From Zygnema cylindricum (Eukaryota; Streptophyta; Zygnematophyceae; Zygnematales; Zygnemataceae), in NCBI GenBank assembly GCA_037447655.1, contig JBBHKE010000333.1, positions 1 to 62,000 of the forward strand: DNA of 62,000 bases, read 5' to 3'. A model generated the notes under the pieces. It made no database searches, was not told the DNA's origin, and was given only the letters and a program-made list of their open reading frames with translations. Positions 22,155-33,118 of this stretch are shown here, in pieces (within the stretch, counting starts at the first letter, position 1; every line of letters begins with the position of its first letter). Both the position numbers and the translations under genes were made by a program.

Positions 22155-23202
22155 TGTTGAAATTTATAGATTTCTAGAGTATTTTCTAGGTTTAAATATG
22201 TTTTTATAAAAGGAAAAAGGAAAGGACGGACAGCCTGCCTCCACCTCCGCTCTCTAGCCCCCATACTTGCTGTAGTCACTGAAGGAAAGAGAGAGAGGTT
22301 GATCCATGGCTGCCTTAGTTCAACAGACAACTATTTTTAGTAGGTTACTAAAAATATACTTGACGGACCAGAGATTTGATCCCGGTACCTGCGGTTCGTC
22401 AAGTTGACCGGTAGCCGTCAGCTTTATCCTAATAGACTAGGACCAATGCTAAGTGCTATGGTATGTGATAGATATATATTTAGTTTGAAAGGATAAAGTT
22501 CATTTAACTAAAACTGTTTACGGCGTACATATATACAGTTTTATAAAGTACGTCGTACGACGCTAATTCAAAACAGATAACCACGCATTTTATTTCTACA
22601 TCGGAACAAATATCGCGCAAGTATTTATTCCGGCCAAGATTACGTTTCGCATATAATCCAACGGCGCACATCATCGCCGGAATCCCGGAGTGGTCACTTT
22701 GGCATTTAGTGACGTGGCATCACCTGGCGCCACGTGGGGAAACATCATTCGGTCGCGGGAATTCCGAGGAACGTACGGATGAGTGGAAAGTATACACGCG
22801 TCCACTTATGGCCTTGTCGTACAGAGGCCGTACAGAAAGTACATCGGCAGTAGTACTTTCTAGTACTATACAGTTTTGTGATTGGTTCGTACAGGCAGTA
22901 GATAGGAGCTGTGAGAGGGAATTAGGAAAAACTAGGACTTAGGAAAATTTAGGTAGATAGTCCTCTCTCTCAGAGAGTTTGTATAAATTGGCATCTTTGC
23001 CACCCTATAACTTATCGCCTGGTTGGCCGTTTTCAGTGATTCTTTTTTCTACGGACTCAGGGGAGTCCAGGCTACACAGGGGTGCAGTCAAATTGTCAGT
23101 TTGCCTTCTTGGGCAGTAGTGGTTGTGGCTTAAAGTGGGTTAGTTAAATACTATCAAGAGGCTTCCTGTATTCTGTGGTCCAATGGAGGACACAGAATTG
23201 CA
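22155..23202 (+). repeat. copia-2 3' LTR (1048 bp)
   Basis: Near-identical to the 5' LTR and ends TTGCA, followed by the GGTTT duplication. It retains the coding tip ATGGAGGACACAGAATTG, which would put a stray start codon at the downstream end of the element. Confidence 0.93.
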
Positions 23203-24472
23203 GGTTTCGGGTGCAGGCTCCTCGAGTTTCGGACTCTAAGGAGCCACGTGTGCTGCAGTTGGGTGTGGCTCTTCCATTTCTTTGTCCGCGGGTTGCCACC
23301 TAGGCACTTTCCGTAACTTGAAGAATATGTGATTCCTAGCAGCTCAGGCTCGCTATAGTGCGTTATTTCGGGCTTGCTTGAGTGCTCGCATTTCTGGTGT
23401 AACCTCGGCCCGAGCAATAATGTCGTGAAGACATACATCCCATGCATGATACTGGCGAAGCAATCCGGGAACTTTACCGCGATAACGAGAGTGGTCCTCG
23501 ACCACTTCTACCAACGACAATGTGTGAGGATTCAGTTGTACGTAACCCTTGTGGTTGTTCCCTTCGTCCTCATAAAATTCCAGGCGAGGTGTGAAGGTAC
23601 GCTAGCAAGGATGTTGATTGGTTCCCCGGGCCTTCCTGTGCGCCACTCTGTTGGCCAGTTTGCAGGATTCCCATAGAATCGTTTCACGAAACTAAATGTG
23701 AGGTCGGGGTTCTAAGAGTCACTGGGAAGTGGAAACAAATAGTCGGGAATTTCTTCCTCCCCTTTGCTCTCCCCCTCCATTTCCCCTTCCTCTCATCGGA
23801 GGAGGAACACATCATCCTCGCTGGGGTAGTGTTCCTCATCCTTCTTTTAAGAGGTTTCCGAAGACTGTTCGTCGGCCGTACTCACTTTTTGGGTCCCATA
23901 TCTCTTCCATATCAGAGGCGCCTTCCTCCTCTGATGAGGGCGTCAATTTCGCGCTCGGATTCCTCAGCATCCGAGAGCTCATGGTCCTCCTCATCTTTTT
24001 GATTGCCCTCTTTGGTTGGGTTTTACTCGCAGTCTTGGGAATTTCTGACCCCTCCACTCCGCTACTTTCACCCGTTCCTTCCTCACTGACAATAGCCTCA
24101 ACCTGTTAGGTCTCCTCATCTGTTACCCTCCTCCCATCTTTCTTTGCCATCTGCCTCTACTTCCGCGCTTCTACCGCAAAGAAATATCCTCATGTCCTAT
24201 CCGGACTAATCTTCTTCTCTTCGGTGGTGGAGAAGATGACGATGCCATAGAGACGGCAGTGATAGAGAGTTCAGGTAACTCAACGATTGCGGCTAAGTTG
24301 TTTCCGCTGAGCGAAATGCTCTCGAGGCTACTTTTACTAGGGTTGTCGCGTGAGTTGATGGCGACTATAACGGGCAGGGTTTTGGGTTTTGACATTAGAA
24401 CCCTCCTTGCATCGCAGCGTACGAGAGTACTGCAATGTTCAATACTTTGCTGATTGCGATACTGCGACGATA

Positions 24473-27400
24473 TCAAAAGTTCGACTCCGCCAGGTTGCAC
24501 TTCACAACTTCGCCGTTGCGATTTTCAATGTTGTCGTTGCGATTCTCTGTGAGCGCAGCTGTGACGTTGCAATTCTCTGAGAGTGCAACTACCACAATGC
24601 GATCCTCATGCTGCGGAGCGGCAGAATTGTGATCATCCATCGGCGCCGCTGCGTTTCGTCGTTGAGTTCCCATGATGACCACGACTGTTGCCCCACTGTG
24701 ATTGGACTCCTTTGTACGTCTTTTGCGTCTGCCCCCCCGGTTAGGCTGAGTGTTCCCACTTTGCTTGAACCTGCGCAACACTTTCGGAGCATGGATATCG
24801 TGTTCATCAACCCAAGAATCGTCCTCCGCGCCATAACCCTTCCAGCGCACCAAATACAGAGTAGTCGAGGAATGTCCGCGTTGCAGCTTGCGAGATTGTA
24901 GAATTTATTCCACTTCGTACTCATCAGGAGTGCCTTGAACCGGGGACAAGGGTGTATGTTGGAGGTGATTTGGAAAAATCAAATCGGGGTCTGGAAACGG
25001 TTTGAGGAGCGAAACATGGAAAACATTGTGGATATTCCTGGTTGGAGGAATGTCAAGTTTGTAGGCAAGGTTATTCACCTTTGAAAGGATAGTGAATGGC
25101 CGAGTAAACTTTGCTGCCAACTTACGAGAAAGGGCATTTGGAAGAGACAGGGTTTTCATCCTTAGGCGAACCTTGTCTCTAACTTTAAAGACAAAGTCCT
25201 TTCTATGTGCGTCAACTTGCAACATTTGACGATCTTTCGCCTGTTGGAGGGCCTTCGCCGCTTTATCGAGGTTTACGTGAAGCATTCGTATAAAGTTCAA
25301 TGCAGCGAGTGTGTTACAGCTGGCGATCGACAGATTTTGAGCAAGAATGGGTTGCTTGCCTTTCATAGCAATGGGCCTAGCGTTCGTTTACGAATGAATC
25401 ACAGTGTTGTACGCCACCTCAAGCGCCGTCAAATGGTAAACCCAATATGTTTTCTGCGATGACACATAAGCTCGTAGGGCATCCTCCAATGTTCTATTTA
25501 TTCGTTCGGTCTGTCAATCTGTTTGAGGATGATACGCTGTGGACATAGCCAACTGCGTCTCGGATAGATCGAACAGACTTTTCCAAAAGTGGTTAACAAA
25601 TTTCCGGTCACGATCTCTAACGATATTTTTCAGAAGTCCATGGTGCAAGAATATCTCTCTGAAGAATATTTCCTTCACATTTCGAGCTGTAGCCGTCGAT
25701 TTCGTGGGCAAAAAGTGTGACATGTTGGTAAGATAATCTGCTATGACAAATATGGAGTCGAAGCGTTCGAGAGTCAACAGAAGAGCAACAATAAAATCTA
25801 TCAAGATTGCTTCCCACTGAGCGGATGGTGTCCGTAGTGGTTGTAGGAGCCCTTAATTACCCGAATCCAATTTGTTCTTATTACATGAGTAGCAAGAATG
25901 GACATATTGTGCAATGTCTTTTGTCATATTTGGCCAGTAGTATGCCTCAGCAAGTCGTGCGATAGTTTTGTCACGTCCGAAGTGTCCGCTGAGGGGTATA
26001 TCTTGATTCAATTGCAGAATCATATATCATAGCTCTAGATTGGTCAGAATGTACAACCGGGTTGTCCGACTCGGCTTGTAGTGCCACATACCGTTAGCAG
26101 TTTGAACCAAAATTTTCTCTTTGACTAGCTCGGTGATTGTATGGTCGCCATCGTACATGGCCTTAATTTTGTCTAACCATTGTTCGTCCACTTGCACCCT
26201 ACTCGTCACTGTGTTGACTCTCTGGTCGATGGTTTTTTCCGTTATATTAGTACCCGTAATCCCATCCTCATCCTTACCATATTGCAGTAGTTGCAAACTG
26301 CTCGGCTGTAGGCGCAGCAACACCTAGCCTTCTCGAAAGAGCATCCGACGGATTTGTCTTGCTCGGCTTGTATTATATGGATAACTCCGGTCCAAAGGTC
26401 TGTAGAAAAGTCATCCATCGAACTTGCTTCTTGGATAGCTTGGGTTGTGTTAGTAGATACTGTAACCCATGGTGGTTTGTAGTTATAGTGATCCGCTTCC
26501 CTTGGACGTAGCACTTCAAACCTCCGACGCATTAATGATTGTTATTGTTTTTTTCTCATGCGTGGCCCAATTAAGTTCTATTGCCTTTAATTTTTGACTG
26601 TCGTAATGATGGGTTGTAGGCCCCTCCCTTGATCTTGCATAAGAATCGCTCCACTAGTAGTATCACTAGCGTCTGCAATTATCGTCCAAGGTAACTCAGG
26701 GTCGGGGACAGCTAACATAAGGGCGGTAACCAATTGCTCCTTTAGCTTGTTGAAAGTTGTCTCCTGCGCCGCTTTCCACTCCTAGGGCACGTCTTTTTTA
26801 AGGAGATATGTGAGGGGTGCAGCAATTCTTGCAAAACCTTCCACAAATCGTCGATAGTAGGAGCATAACTCTAGAAAGCTCCTCAACCCCGAGATGTTTT
26901 TAGGCTGTGGCCAATCCTTGACCGCCCTAGTTTTGTTGGGATCCGTTGCGATTCCATCTCAACTCACCACATGACCCAAAAACTCAATTTTATCTTTCAA
27001 AAATTCACATTTACTTATCTTCGTGTACAACTTGTTCTCCCTAAAGACTTGTAAGACTCTTCGCAGATGCTTGACGTGGTCCTCCATTGTCTTACTATAC
27101 ACCAAGATGTCGTCTATGAAGACTATTACGTAAGCGTCCAATTATTGTCGAAAAATGGAGTTCATCAAGTGCATTAAGGTAGCCGGGGCATTAGTCAATC
27201 CGAATGGCATAACCAGAAATTGGAAATGACCGTATCGCGTCTTGAATGTAGTCTTTTCCACATCCTACTCCGCAATTCTAATTTGGTGGTAACCACTTCG
27301 TAAGTCTATTTTAGAAAAGTATTTAGCACCTCTTAATCTGTCCAACAATTCGTCTATCTTTGGTAGGGGGTATGCGTTTTTGACTGTCAACTTATTTAAC

Positions 27401-28230
27401 ACTCGGTATTTCACACATATACGTATGCCTTCATCTTTCTTGTGAACAAAGAGGACAAGGTCCCCATACGGCGACTTGCTCGGCTCGATTGCTCCGTCCT
27501 CGACTAACTCTGAAAGTTGATTTTTGAGTTCGTCCAACTCGGTGTTACTCATCTTATACATTTGATTTGCCGAGGGCACAGCTTCGAGAACAAGCGCGAT
27601 CTTTTGGTCCACGTCGCGTTTCGGAGGTAATCTTTCTAGGAACTTTGGGGAAAAACATCAATATACTCCTCGAGAAGCTTTGCAACGACCTCCGGGGCCT
27701 CCACGGAAGTCTTTCTTAGGTCGTCATCTCCTTTGGAATCAAAGTCGGGACTTTCTTTATTCATTCCTTTGGAATCCCCTCTTTCACTTCCTCCATTGGT
27801 CGTACGACCACCATTCTCACTGTCCCCCCTTTCTTGAGTGCCCTTTAAGCTGTAAGGCTGAAATCAGGCGTCCCTCCTCCAACTCCTTACAAGCCGCTCC
27901 TGCATTTACCTCAAACTCTTTTTCGCCCTTTTAGACTCTCATGCTGTTGTTCCTCCAACGATCGTCAAGTTCTACTTTTGGAGCCATGGCTTCCCCAAGA
28001 TTACCTCATGATCCCCAAGAGGTTAGACGTGAAGCGTTTCGTACCACTAAAATTTTCCCATACCGACACGTAACCGTAGGGTGCGATGGTTGATCAAGAG
28101 AGAACTCCCATTGGCCAATTGAACCGATTGGTGATCTAGAACAACTATGAGAAGAAGCCTCAACTTCTTTGCAGTCTTCTCATTGATGAAGTACCACGAC
28201 GCACCAAAGTCCACCATGAAGTTAACTGTG
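24473..28230 (-). pseudogene. gypsy pol pseudogene (protease, RT, RNase H, integrase, chromodomain)
   Basis: Order on the minus strand from high to low coordinate. Protease has VDFGAS near 28210. Reverse transcriptase follows at 27265-27612 ([30 protein letters not shown]) and 26959-27141 with the catalytic box [10 protein letters not shown]. RNase H lies around 26500-26950. Integrase has FVIADYLTNMSHFLP and TAYHPQTD at 25514-25804. The GPF/Y-like module and linker is at 24905-25366 (KFTRPFTILSKV, NIHNVFHVSLLKPF). The chromodomain is at about 24700-24853 (RWKGYGAEDDSWVDEHDI). The chromodomain marks this as a chromovirus; such domains steer integration toward particular chromatin. Many stops and frameshifts make it non-functional. 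Confidence 0.9.
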
Positions 28231-29234
28231 CTTTACCCAATCTTGCCTTGAAGGGTCAAAGGATCTCCACCATTGCCAGCTAACCTCATGACATTAAGCT
28301 TGCCCTTTTTGGGACCATTCCGTTTTCGGCGTTCTCTGGCCACATGGTACGGAGAACCGCACTGGATGCACAATCCGTTTTGCCTCCTCCGTTGGAGCTC
28401 CTCGGGGAACATATCAGTGGTCTTGGCTTTGGTTGCTTTCTTCTTCCTCTTAATTGTATTGACCACGTCCCTCTCCTCTTTAATCGCCCGGAGCTCCATG
28501 GGAGTCGAACCATCATCTCTTCAACGTCCTCCGTTACTATTTGATCCAAAAGGGTAGGATCTACGAAAAGTGAAGTCCACGGTGTCGGTCTGTTCTGCGA
28601 AATGAATAATTGCAGAAAGACTAGGAGTTGTTGTTTCGCGTGAGAGCCACTGTTCCACATCCCTCCGAATAGACGCCTGAAACCCCTTAACATATCGATC
28701 AACCGCTTCATCCTCTGTCATTGGTTCAATTTGGACCTTGCATTTCAAGAATTGTTCCGTGTACTCCAAAACAGTAGTGCGTTATTTCAACACTGAAATC
28801 TTATCCCTCACGGCCTTAAGAATGTTCACGGGTTGCCAAGAGTCACGAAGAGAATTGACAAACATGGTCTAAACAACGGGTACCTCGTTTCTTTCCACCA
28901 TTGCTCTCCACCATGCTCTTGCGGCTTTTTTAAGTAACCCTCCCGAGTAGTAAACCTTTTCACGCTCAGACAAGCCAGAAAAGTTCTCCAGGTAATTCGC
29001 TACCAAAAACAACCACGCGTCGAGATTCTTATGCTTGGCAGGGTCATACTCGTGAAGAAGCCTTAACTTAGGCCTCCTCGCGTCTCTCTCCGCGCTTCCG
29101 TGAGTTCTTTCACCAAGATGAGACTTTAAGGTTGCGACGGTGTCACTTAGGTGAGCGTTACGTAATCTGACATTTTCCTATTCCAGAAGAAGTGGCTCTA
29201 GCATATCAACTGTGGAAACACCATGACCTTCCAT
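28231..29234 (-). pseudogene. gypsy gag pseudogene
   Basis: Starts MEGHGVSTVDMLEPLLLE at 29234, close behind the primer-binding site. It continues through a retrotransposon gag core (LEYTEQFLKCKVQIEPMTED, YVKGFQASIRRDVE). It ends in a zinc knuckle LCIQCGSPYHVARER in which the last cysteine has become arginine. At least three in-frame stops are visible, for example after MLEPLLLE and after RNEVPVV. In a working element Gag forms the particle and binds the RNA. Confidence 0.82.
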
Positions 29235-29268
29235 GTTGTCGAGTCACGAGGATTCCTTCTGATACCAA

Positions 29269-29811
29269 TGAAAAGGAACAAGAAGATAACACCTTGTCGG
29301 CAATGCACAGCAAAATAATCCTAAGAATTCACTCGAAGCAACAGCAAGGATACACTGCATACACAGTAAAAATTGGGATTTTATTAATCGGGTAGAGATT
29401 ACAAGATTGAATGCTCGTTATAGAAGTCTTCTTCCAAAAGAGTATCCTTTTTGCTATGCTTGATGGACTATCTACTTCCAAAAGAGTATTTTTCTGGCTG
29501 GGCCTGTTGGACTATTTATACTAGCTAGCTGCTCGTCAACAAAGTACTACACATATGTACACGTGGACCTTCTTGGTCAATCGGTGATTATCCAAACTAT
29601 ATTGTAGAATAGCACAGATTAATCTACAAACTGTTTCGTTGCTATACTGCCACGCTGCGCTGCTCTGCTGCTATACCAGATTTCCATGTTGTTATGCTCC
29701 GCTAGTTTGACATCGCAGTTGCGTTGCTCTGCCATCGCAATTATAGCATCCTCCTTTCTCTGCCCCCTCCCTACTCTTCCCCAAAGTGCTCAAATTTGTA
29801 ACATTGTTACA
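29269..29811 (-). repeat. gypsy 5' LTR (543 bp) and adjacent primer-binding site
   Basis: The plus strand begins TGAAAAGGAACAAGAAG and ends ACATTGTTACA. At 29256-29267 the minus strand reads TGGTATCAGAAGG, a conventional iMet 3'-end primer-binding site (TGGTATCAGAGCC-like) one base from the LTR. This contrasts with the half-tRNA site of the copia elements. Confidence 0.82.
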
Positions 29812-30240
29812 CTAACCATAGATTCGATCCTCAAAATTTATAAGGGGAAGAAGGACAAAAAATTGAAGAATTGGATTTGAAAGCCTTTGTGCACTATGTG
29901 CCAACTCGAGGGAGCCTCTTACCATGCACGAAAAAATGTTTATCTTAGAAAAAAAGCACTCAATAGCAGCAACAAATAATGAGATGAAGTCTTATAATGG
30001 CGCAAACCTAAGAATCTTTGGAGCTTCCACCAGATCGTAAAGTAAGTGGGTATTAAAAGTTAAGCTTAGCCGAGATTATCTTGTAGAAAGATAGAAAGCT
30101 AGGTTGGTAGGCAGAGGTGATAATCAAAGAAACGAATTGATTCTAAAAAAACTTTTTGCCGGTTGTTAGATTTCCCAATGTTAAAATACTTATGGCACTT
30201 CCATCTACAAAGAACATGGAAGTAAAAAAAAAAGGTTTTC
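29812..30240 (+). pseudogene. Remnant of a different copia reverse transcriptase
   Basis: From about 29965 the plus strand reads, with stops, AATNNEMKSY, then SKWVLKVKLSRDYLVER, KARLVGRGDNQ and KKLFAGC. This matches the copia RT N-terminal pattern KWVFKVK...VERYKARLVARG...FAPVV. Only about 85 codons remain. It is a separate, older family from copia-1 to copia-4. Its ends are not defined. Confidence 0.6.
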
Positions 30241-30297
30241 TTCCATGTCTCCCACAACCTCACACTACCAGAGCACTAAGCCTGCTATGATACTATA

Positions 30298-30799
30298 TGA
30301 TAGAATCGCTCAAGAATAAACCACTCACAAGATTGCATAGAGATCACAAACATACACATTCATTTTATGAACATACAGAAGAAGTGCCAAAACATAATTA
30401 TATTGAGCAGAAGCTTTTAAGTCTTACAATTTTTTTGTCTCAATCAACTTCAATATCCTTAATACACTTCATATTATTCCAACAACAAAAGACTACTTTC
30501 TCACGACCACTAATGTACACCGGTCACCATCCACACGACGTTGTCCACTACACCACGGACATTAAGATGTCGAAACACAAACTACCACACAAACCGAAAA
30601 AGACAAATTTATCGGAACAAAATCGTGCGCACGACTGGACACGATACCGAGTACACGAAAGGCACAATACAATCCATAGACAGGAACGCGGTTGATACGC
30701 CAATTCGCACATTGCATCCTAATATGATAAAAATTAGTAATAAAATATTAAGCGACGTCAAATATTTGTTCATCTAAAGGAAGCAATCAAGTCTCAACA
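30298..30799 (-). repeat. Possible solo LTR with degenerate iMet primer-binding site
   Basis: The plus strand starts TGATAGAATCG and may end AGTCTCAACA, giving TG...CA ends on the minus strand. Just outside, 30279-30294 reads GCCTGCTATGATACTA, a degraded reverse iMet primer-binding site. There is no partner LTR and no duplication, so this is tentative. Open frames inside show no recognisable domain. Confidence 0.3.
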
Positions 30800-31158
30800 T
30801 TTAACGAACATAGTATATGCATGTTCAAATGAAAATGAGGGAGGAGACTTTTTCACAGTTTTACAGTTTTACTTTTCTTAACCTATACAAAATTTTGGAG
30901 GATTTGACATAGCTAGAAAAAAGTAACTTTTTATTTTGTACATATCTGACTTGTTGGCGGGAAGGAAACATAAAAACTCTCATTGAAGATCCCAAAGATA
31001 AGACGCATTTCTATGATAAAATTATTATGGAATGTACAATAGAGGATAGGGACCCATTTCCCCCAAATATATGTTAGAGATCGAAACATAAGTGTAGTTA
31101 TTGGACGACATACAGCAAGCGTCACTCTTTGGGATGGACGAACACGTGTCGCTTTCAT
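30800..31158. other. Short intergenic stretch
   Basis: AT-rich sequence between the possible solo LTR and the stop of the decayed minus-strand frame. Nothing recognisable is seen. Confidence 0.45.
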
Positions 31159-31908
31159 CTAAGCCCAAAAATTCGGTGACATTTGCGATCCGAAATTGGT
31201 CTTATTGGTAACTTGGAGCTTTCCATTGTTTTGTAATCTCCAAAGAATTTCGTTTTGAAGCATTGAAATTTCCCCGTCTGTGGTTTTAAAAAAATCTTCT
31301 AAATAGGCAACCTCCTTCAGCTTATTTTCGCTATTTGTAGTTTTATGAATTTCACTAATGTTATTTCTAGGAATCCAAAGGATGTTAAATGTGGGATTTT
31401 CAAGAATTTCACAATTATAAGACCTTAAATGAAGTTTTTCTCCTATATCATCCGTTACTACAGCTAGAGATTCCTTTAGTTCGTCTAAAATGACAGTGTA
31501 GTTTATTAAGTCATGAACAAATCCATTTATTTGACAAACCTCCCTTTTTTGTTCCTCATAATACCCACTTATTTCTTCTCCAAAAAATTCATTGCTCTCT
31601 TCATTAAATAGTAACCCACTAGTCCCTCCTCCAAAATACCCATTTGTCTCTTCTCCAGAATGGGAATTTGATTGTACTTCTGAATACCCACTTATCTTTT
31701 CTTGAAAATGGACATTAGCCCCTTCTCCTCCTCTTCTTTCCTACTTCAAATTGTTTTTTTTTGCCATGTTTCCCGTCAGATCAAGTGCCCATCGGCACAT
31801 ACTTCTAACCCCAATCGTACCTATTTCTGAAATTGCTTGTATTTGCATTTTGTCTTTTACTCCGAGCAACGCCTTTATCTGGAGGTCCTTCACCTGCTCT
31901 CCCTTATA
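31159..31908 (-). pseudogene. Unidentified 249-codon minus-strand frame with one internal stop
   Basis: On the minus strand a frame stays open from 31908 to 31744, meets one TAG (31741-31743), then stays open for 193 codons to the TAG at 31159. The segments read EQVKDLQIKALLGVKDKMQ..., then an acidic glycine-rich stretch with GYFGGGTSGLLFNEESNEFF, then INGFVHDLINYTVILDEL, and end GSQMSPNFWA. In such AT-rich DNA a run this long is unlikely by chance. No family is recognised. It lies downstream of the MYB pseudogene in the same direction, so it could be that gene's 3' part, but this is only inferred. Confidence 0.45.
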
Positions 31909-32429
31909 TTACTGTCATACCATAAAGCGTTAATTTGTTTAAATTTGGCTCATTTACATTTAAAACAGCATAAAGACTTATACTAGTTGAGAGGGAAGTA
32001 ACTTTGCAATCAATCGATATCCTTTTTTAAAAATAAAATCTTCACTTTTCATTTTCTCCAACTTACCAATTCCCATGATTACTTCAAAAGACATATAGCA
32101 CAAATCTAAGACCAATTAGCATTGACTCGAGGGTTAAAAAGTGATTAGAGAAAAAAAATATGAAAGCTATAAACAATTAAAACTATGAAAGGAGTGTCTT
32201 CATCAATTTAAATGCAAAATGAAAATAATGCTTAAAGTAACATTAAAACATACATAAGTTCCCAAATCCCCGCCGTCGGATTCTCCAAAACGCTCTTCAA
32301 AACCTTCGTGAACAACGATCTCAACGAGCTATGCTAATGATTCTACCGCAAACGACAAACCAAGCAACCGTGAACACCCTCATTTTTCTCGTACGACTAA
32401 ACTAAATCGTAAGCTAAGCCTTTAAAAAA

Positions 32430-33000
32430 TAAGCTCAAAGAAAGTCCCTTCCCTCCCGCATGTGTGGTTGCGTTTTTTGCCATGACTATGATGTCCATTC
32501 TGCCTGGCAACTCCCTCGAGATCCGCGCTCAGCAAGCTCCGTAGTGCACATACGCTATGGCGACCATACAACTCTCTCGTTTGCAAAATCGTTTCCGACA
32601 AATATGCCACGTCACTCCCCACACATATTCGCATGTCAATCATCCGATTGATCAACTATCTTCAAACAATCTCCATGGATGCATTAAAAAATTCTAATCT
32701 GCAAAGGATACATAACGAAAAAAAAAATTGCATTGTACATCTAGAAAGTTTTGAAAGATAAATCCAAAAACATTGCAAGAACACATCCGAAAAGCATGTT
32801 TGTCATTTTGTGCCACCAATCGACCTGCGGGTCAAGATGCTGCAGCCAACGCCGCCAACAAATTTTGGCAAAGTGCACCGACAACTCCGGCGCATTCGAA
32901 ATCGTACGAATCCACACCTTACCCCCACTAGCACGTACAGCTCTTCGAATGTGGCATCTTCCGCCAGAGTCCACGCACGTCGTTTGTCGATATGCGCCAT
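32430..33000 (-). pseudogene. R2R3-MYB transcription factor pseudogene
   Basis: The minus strand starts MAHIDKRRAWTLAED at 33000. After a frameshift near 32940 it reads GKVWIRTISNAPELS...ICWRRWLQHLDPQVDW, the second MYB repeat with its spaced tryptophans. A third repeat is seen at about 32466-32560: MVAIAYVHYGAC, a TGA where tryptophan is expected, then ARISRELPGRMDIIVMAKNAT, compared with the usual GRTDN(A/I)VKNHWN pattern. Between the repeats about 250 bp probably represents an intron (minus-strand CCTTTGCAG near 32695 could be its acceptor). The frameshift, the W-to-stop change and lost KNHW residues make it non-functional. The source gene would be a DNA-binding transcription factor. Confidence 0.6.
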
Positions 33001-33030
33001 TTTCAAGTTTTGAGAGAACAAAAATAGGAA

Positions 33031-33034
<4 letters not shown>

Positions 33035-33108
<74 letters not shown>

Positions 33109-33118
33109 NNNNNNNNNN
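33035..33118. repeat. (GA)n microsatellite running into a 10-N assembly gap
   Basis: About 74 bp of almost pure GA repeat (33035-33108) is followed by N at 33109-33118 and then ATAATAACAATAATAATA. The true length of the repeat and gap is unknown. Open frames crossing this region are artefacts. Confidence 0.95.

Larger units (their letters stand above)
16761..23202 (+). mobile_element. copia-2: intact, young Ty1/copia retrotransposon
   Basis: Complete 6.44-kb element with LTRs at 16761-17807 and 22155-23202, one uninterrupted gag-pol frame, a half-tRNA primer-binding site and a polypurine tract. It is flanked by a perfect GGTTT duplication (16756-16760 and 23203-23207). It inserted into the gypsy element, whose reading frame continues on both sides. 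By eye the LTRs differ by about eleven substitutions and one indel in 1047 bp (about 1 per cent), so insertion was recent. Confidence 0.95.
16490..24150 (-). pseudogene. Extra reading frame 3' of the gypsy chromodomain, split by copia-2
   Basis: Downstream of pol in the element's own direction lies about 1.2 kb of coding-like sequence in two blocks, 23203-24150 and about 16500-16756. It starts MAKKDGRRVTDEE near 24150 and runs through an acidic stretch (KDEEDHELSDAEES). It then has a tryptophan-rich block (FYGNPANWPTEW), a basic and leucine-rich block (KVPGLLRQYHAWDVCLHD), and a proline-rich stretch (EEPAPETPPPPQLDAA) that crosses the copia-2 insertion site in frame. Several frameshifts and stops break it. 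I do not recognise the protein. Additional 3' ORFs are known in some plant gypsy elements, but no env-like features (signal peptide, hydrophobic fusion segment) are visible. It could also be captured host sequence. Confidence 0.5.
16013..29811 (-). mobile_element. Ty3/gypsy chromovirus, minus strand, interrupted by copia-2
   Basis: In element orientation: 5' LTR 29269-29811, iMet-type primer-binding site 29256-29267, gag, protease, reverse transcriptase, RNase H, integrase, chromodomain, an extra 3' reading frame, a purine tract near 16491-16500 and a 3' LTR at 16013-16489. Copia-2 occupies 16761-23202, so the gypsy itself is about 7.4 kb. The two gypsy LTRs have diverged strongly, including length (543 versus 477 bp), and pol is full of stops, so this is an old copy. 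Flanking 5-mers (CAAAA and CTAAC) do not match, so the target duplication has decayed or one edge is rearranged. Confidence 0.85.

Noticed and set aside
24473-24901. Plus-strand frames opposite the gypsy chromodomain
   Set aside because: Shadows of the minus-strand chromodomain and linker.
16013-29811. A target-site duplication for the gypsy element
   Set aside because: Flanking 5-mers CAAAA and CTAAC do not match; no duplication is claimed.
30297-30695. 132-codon plus-strand frame
   Set aside because: His/Lys/Thr-rich with no motif, inside a possible LTR; composition looks non-coding.
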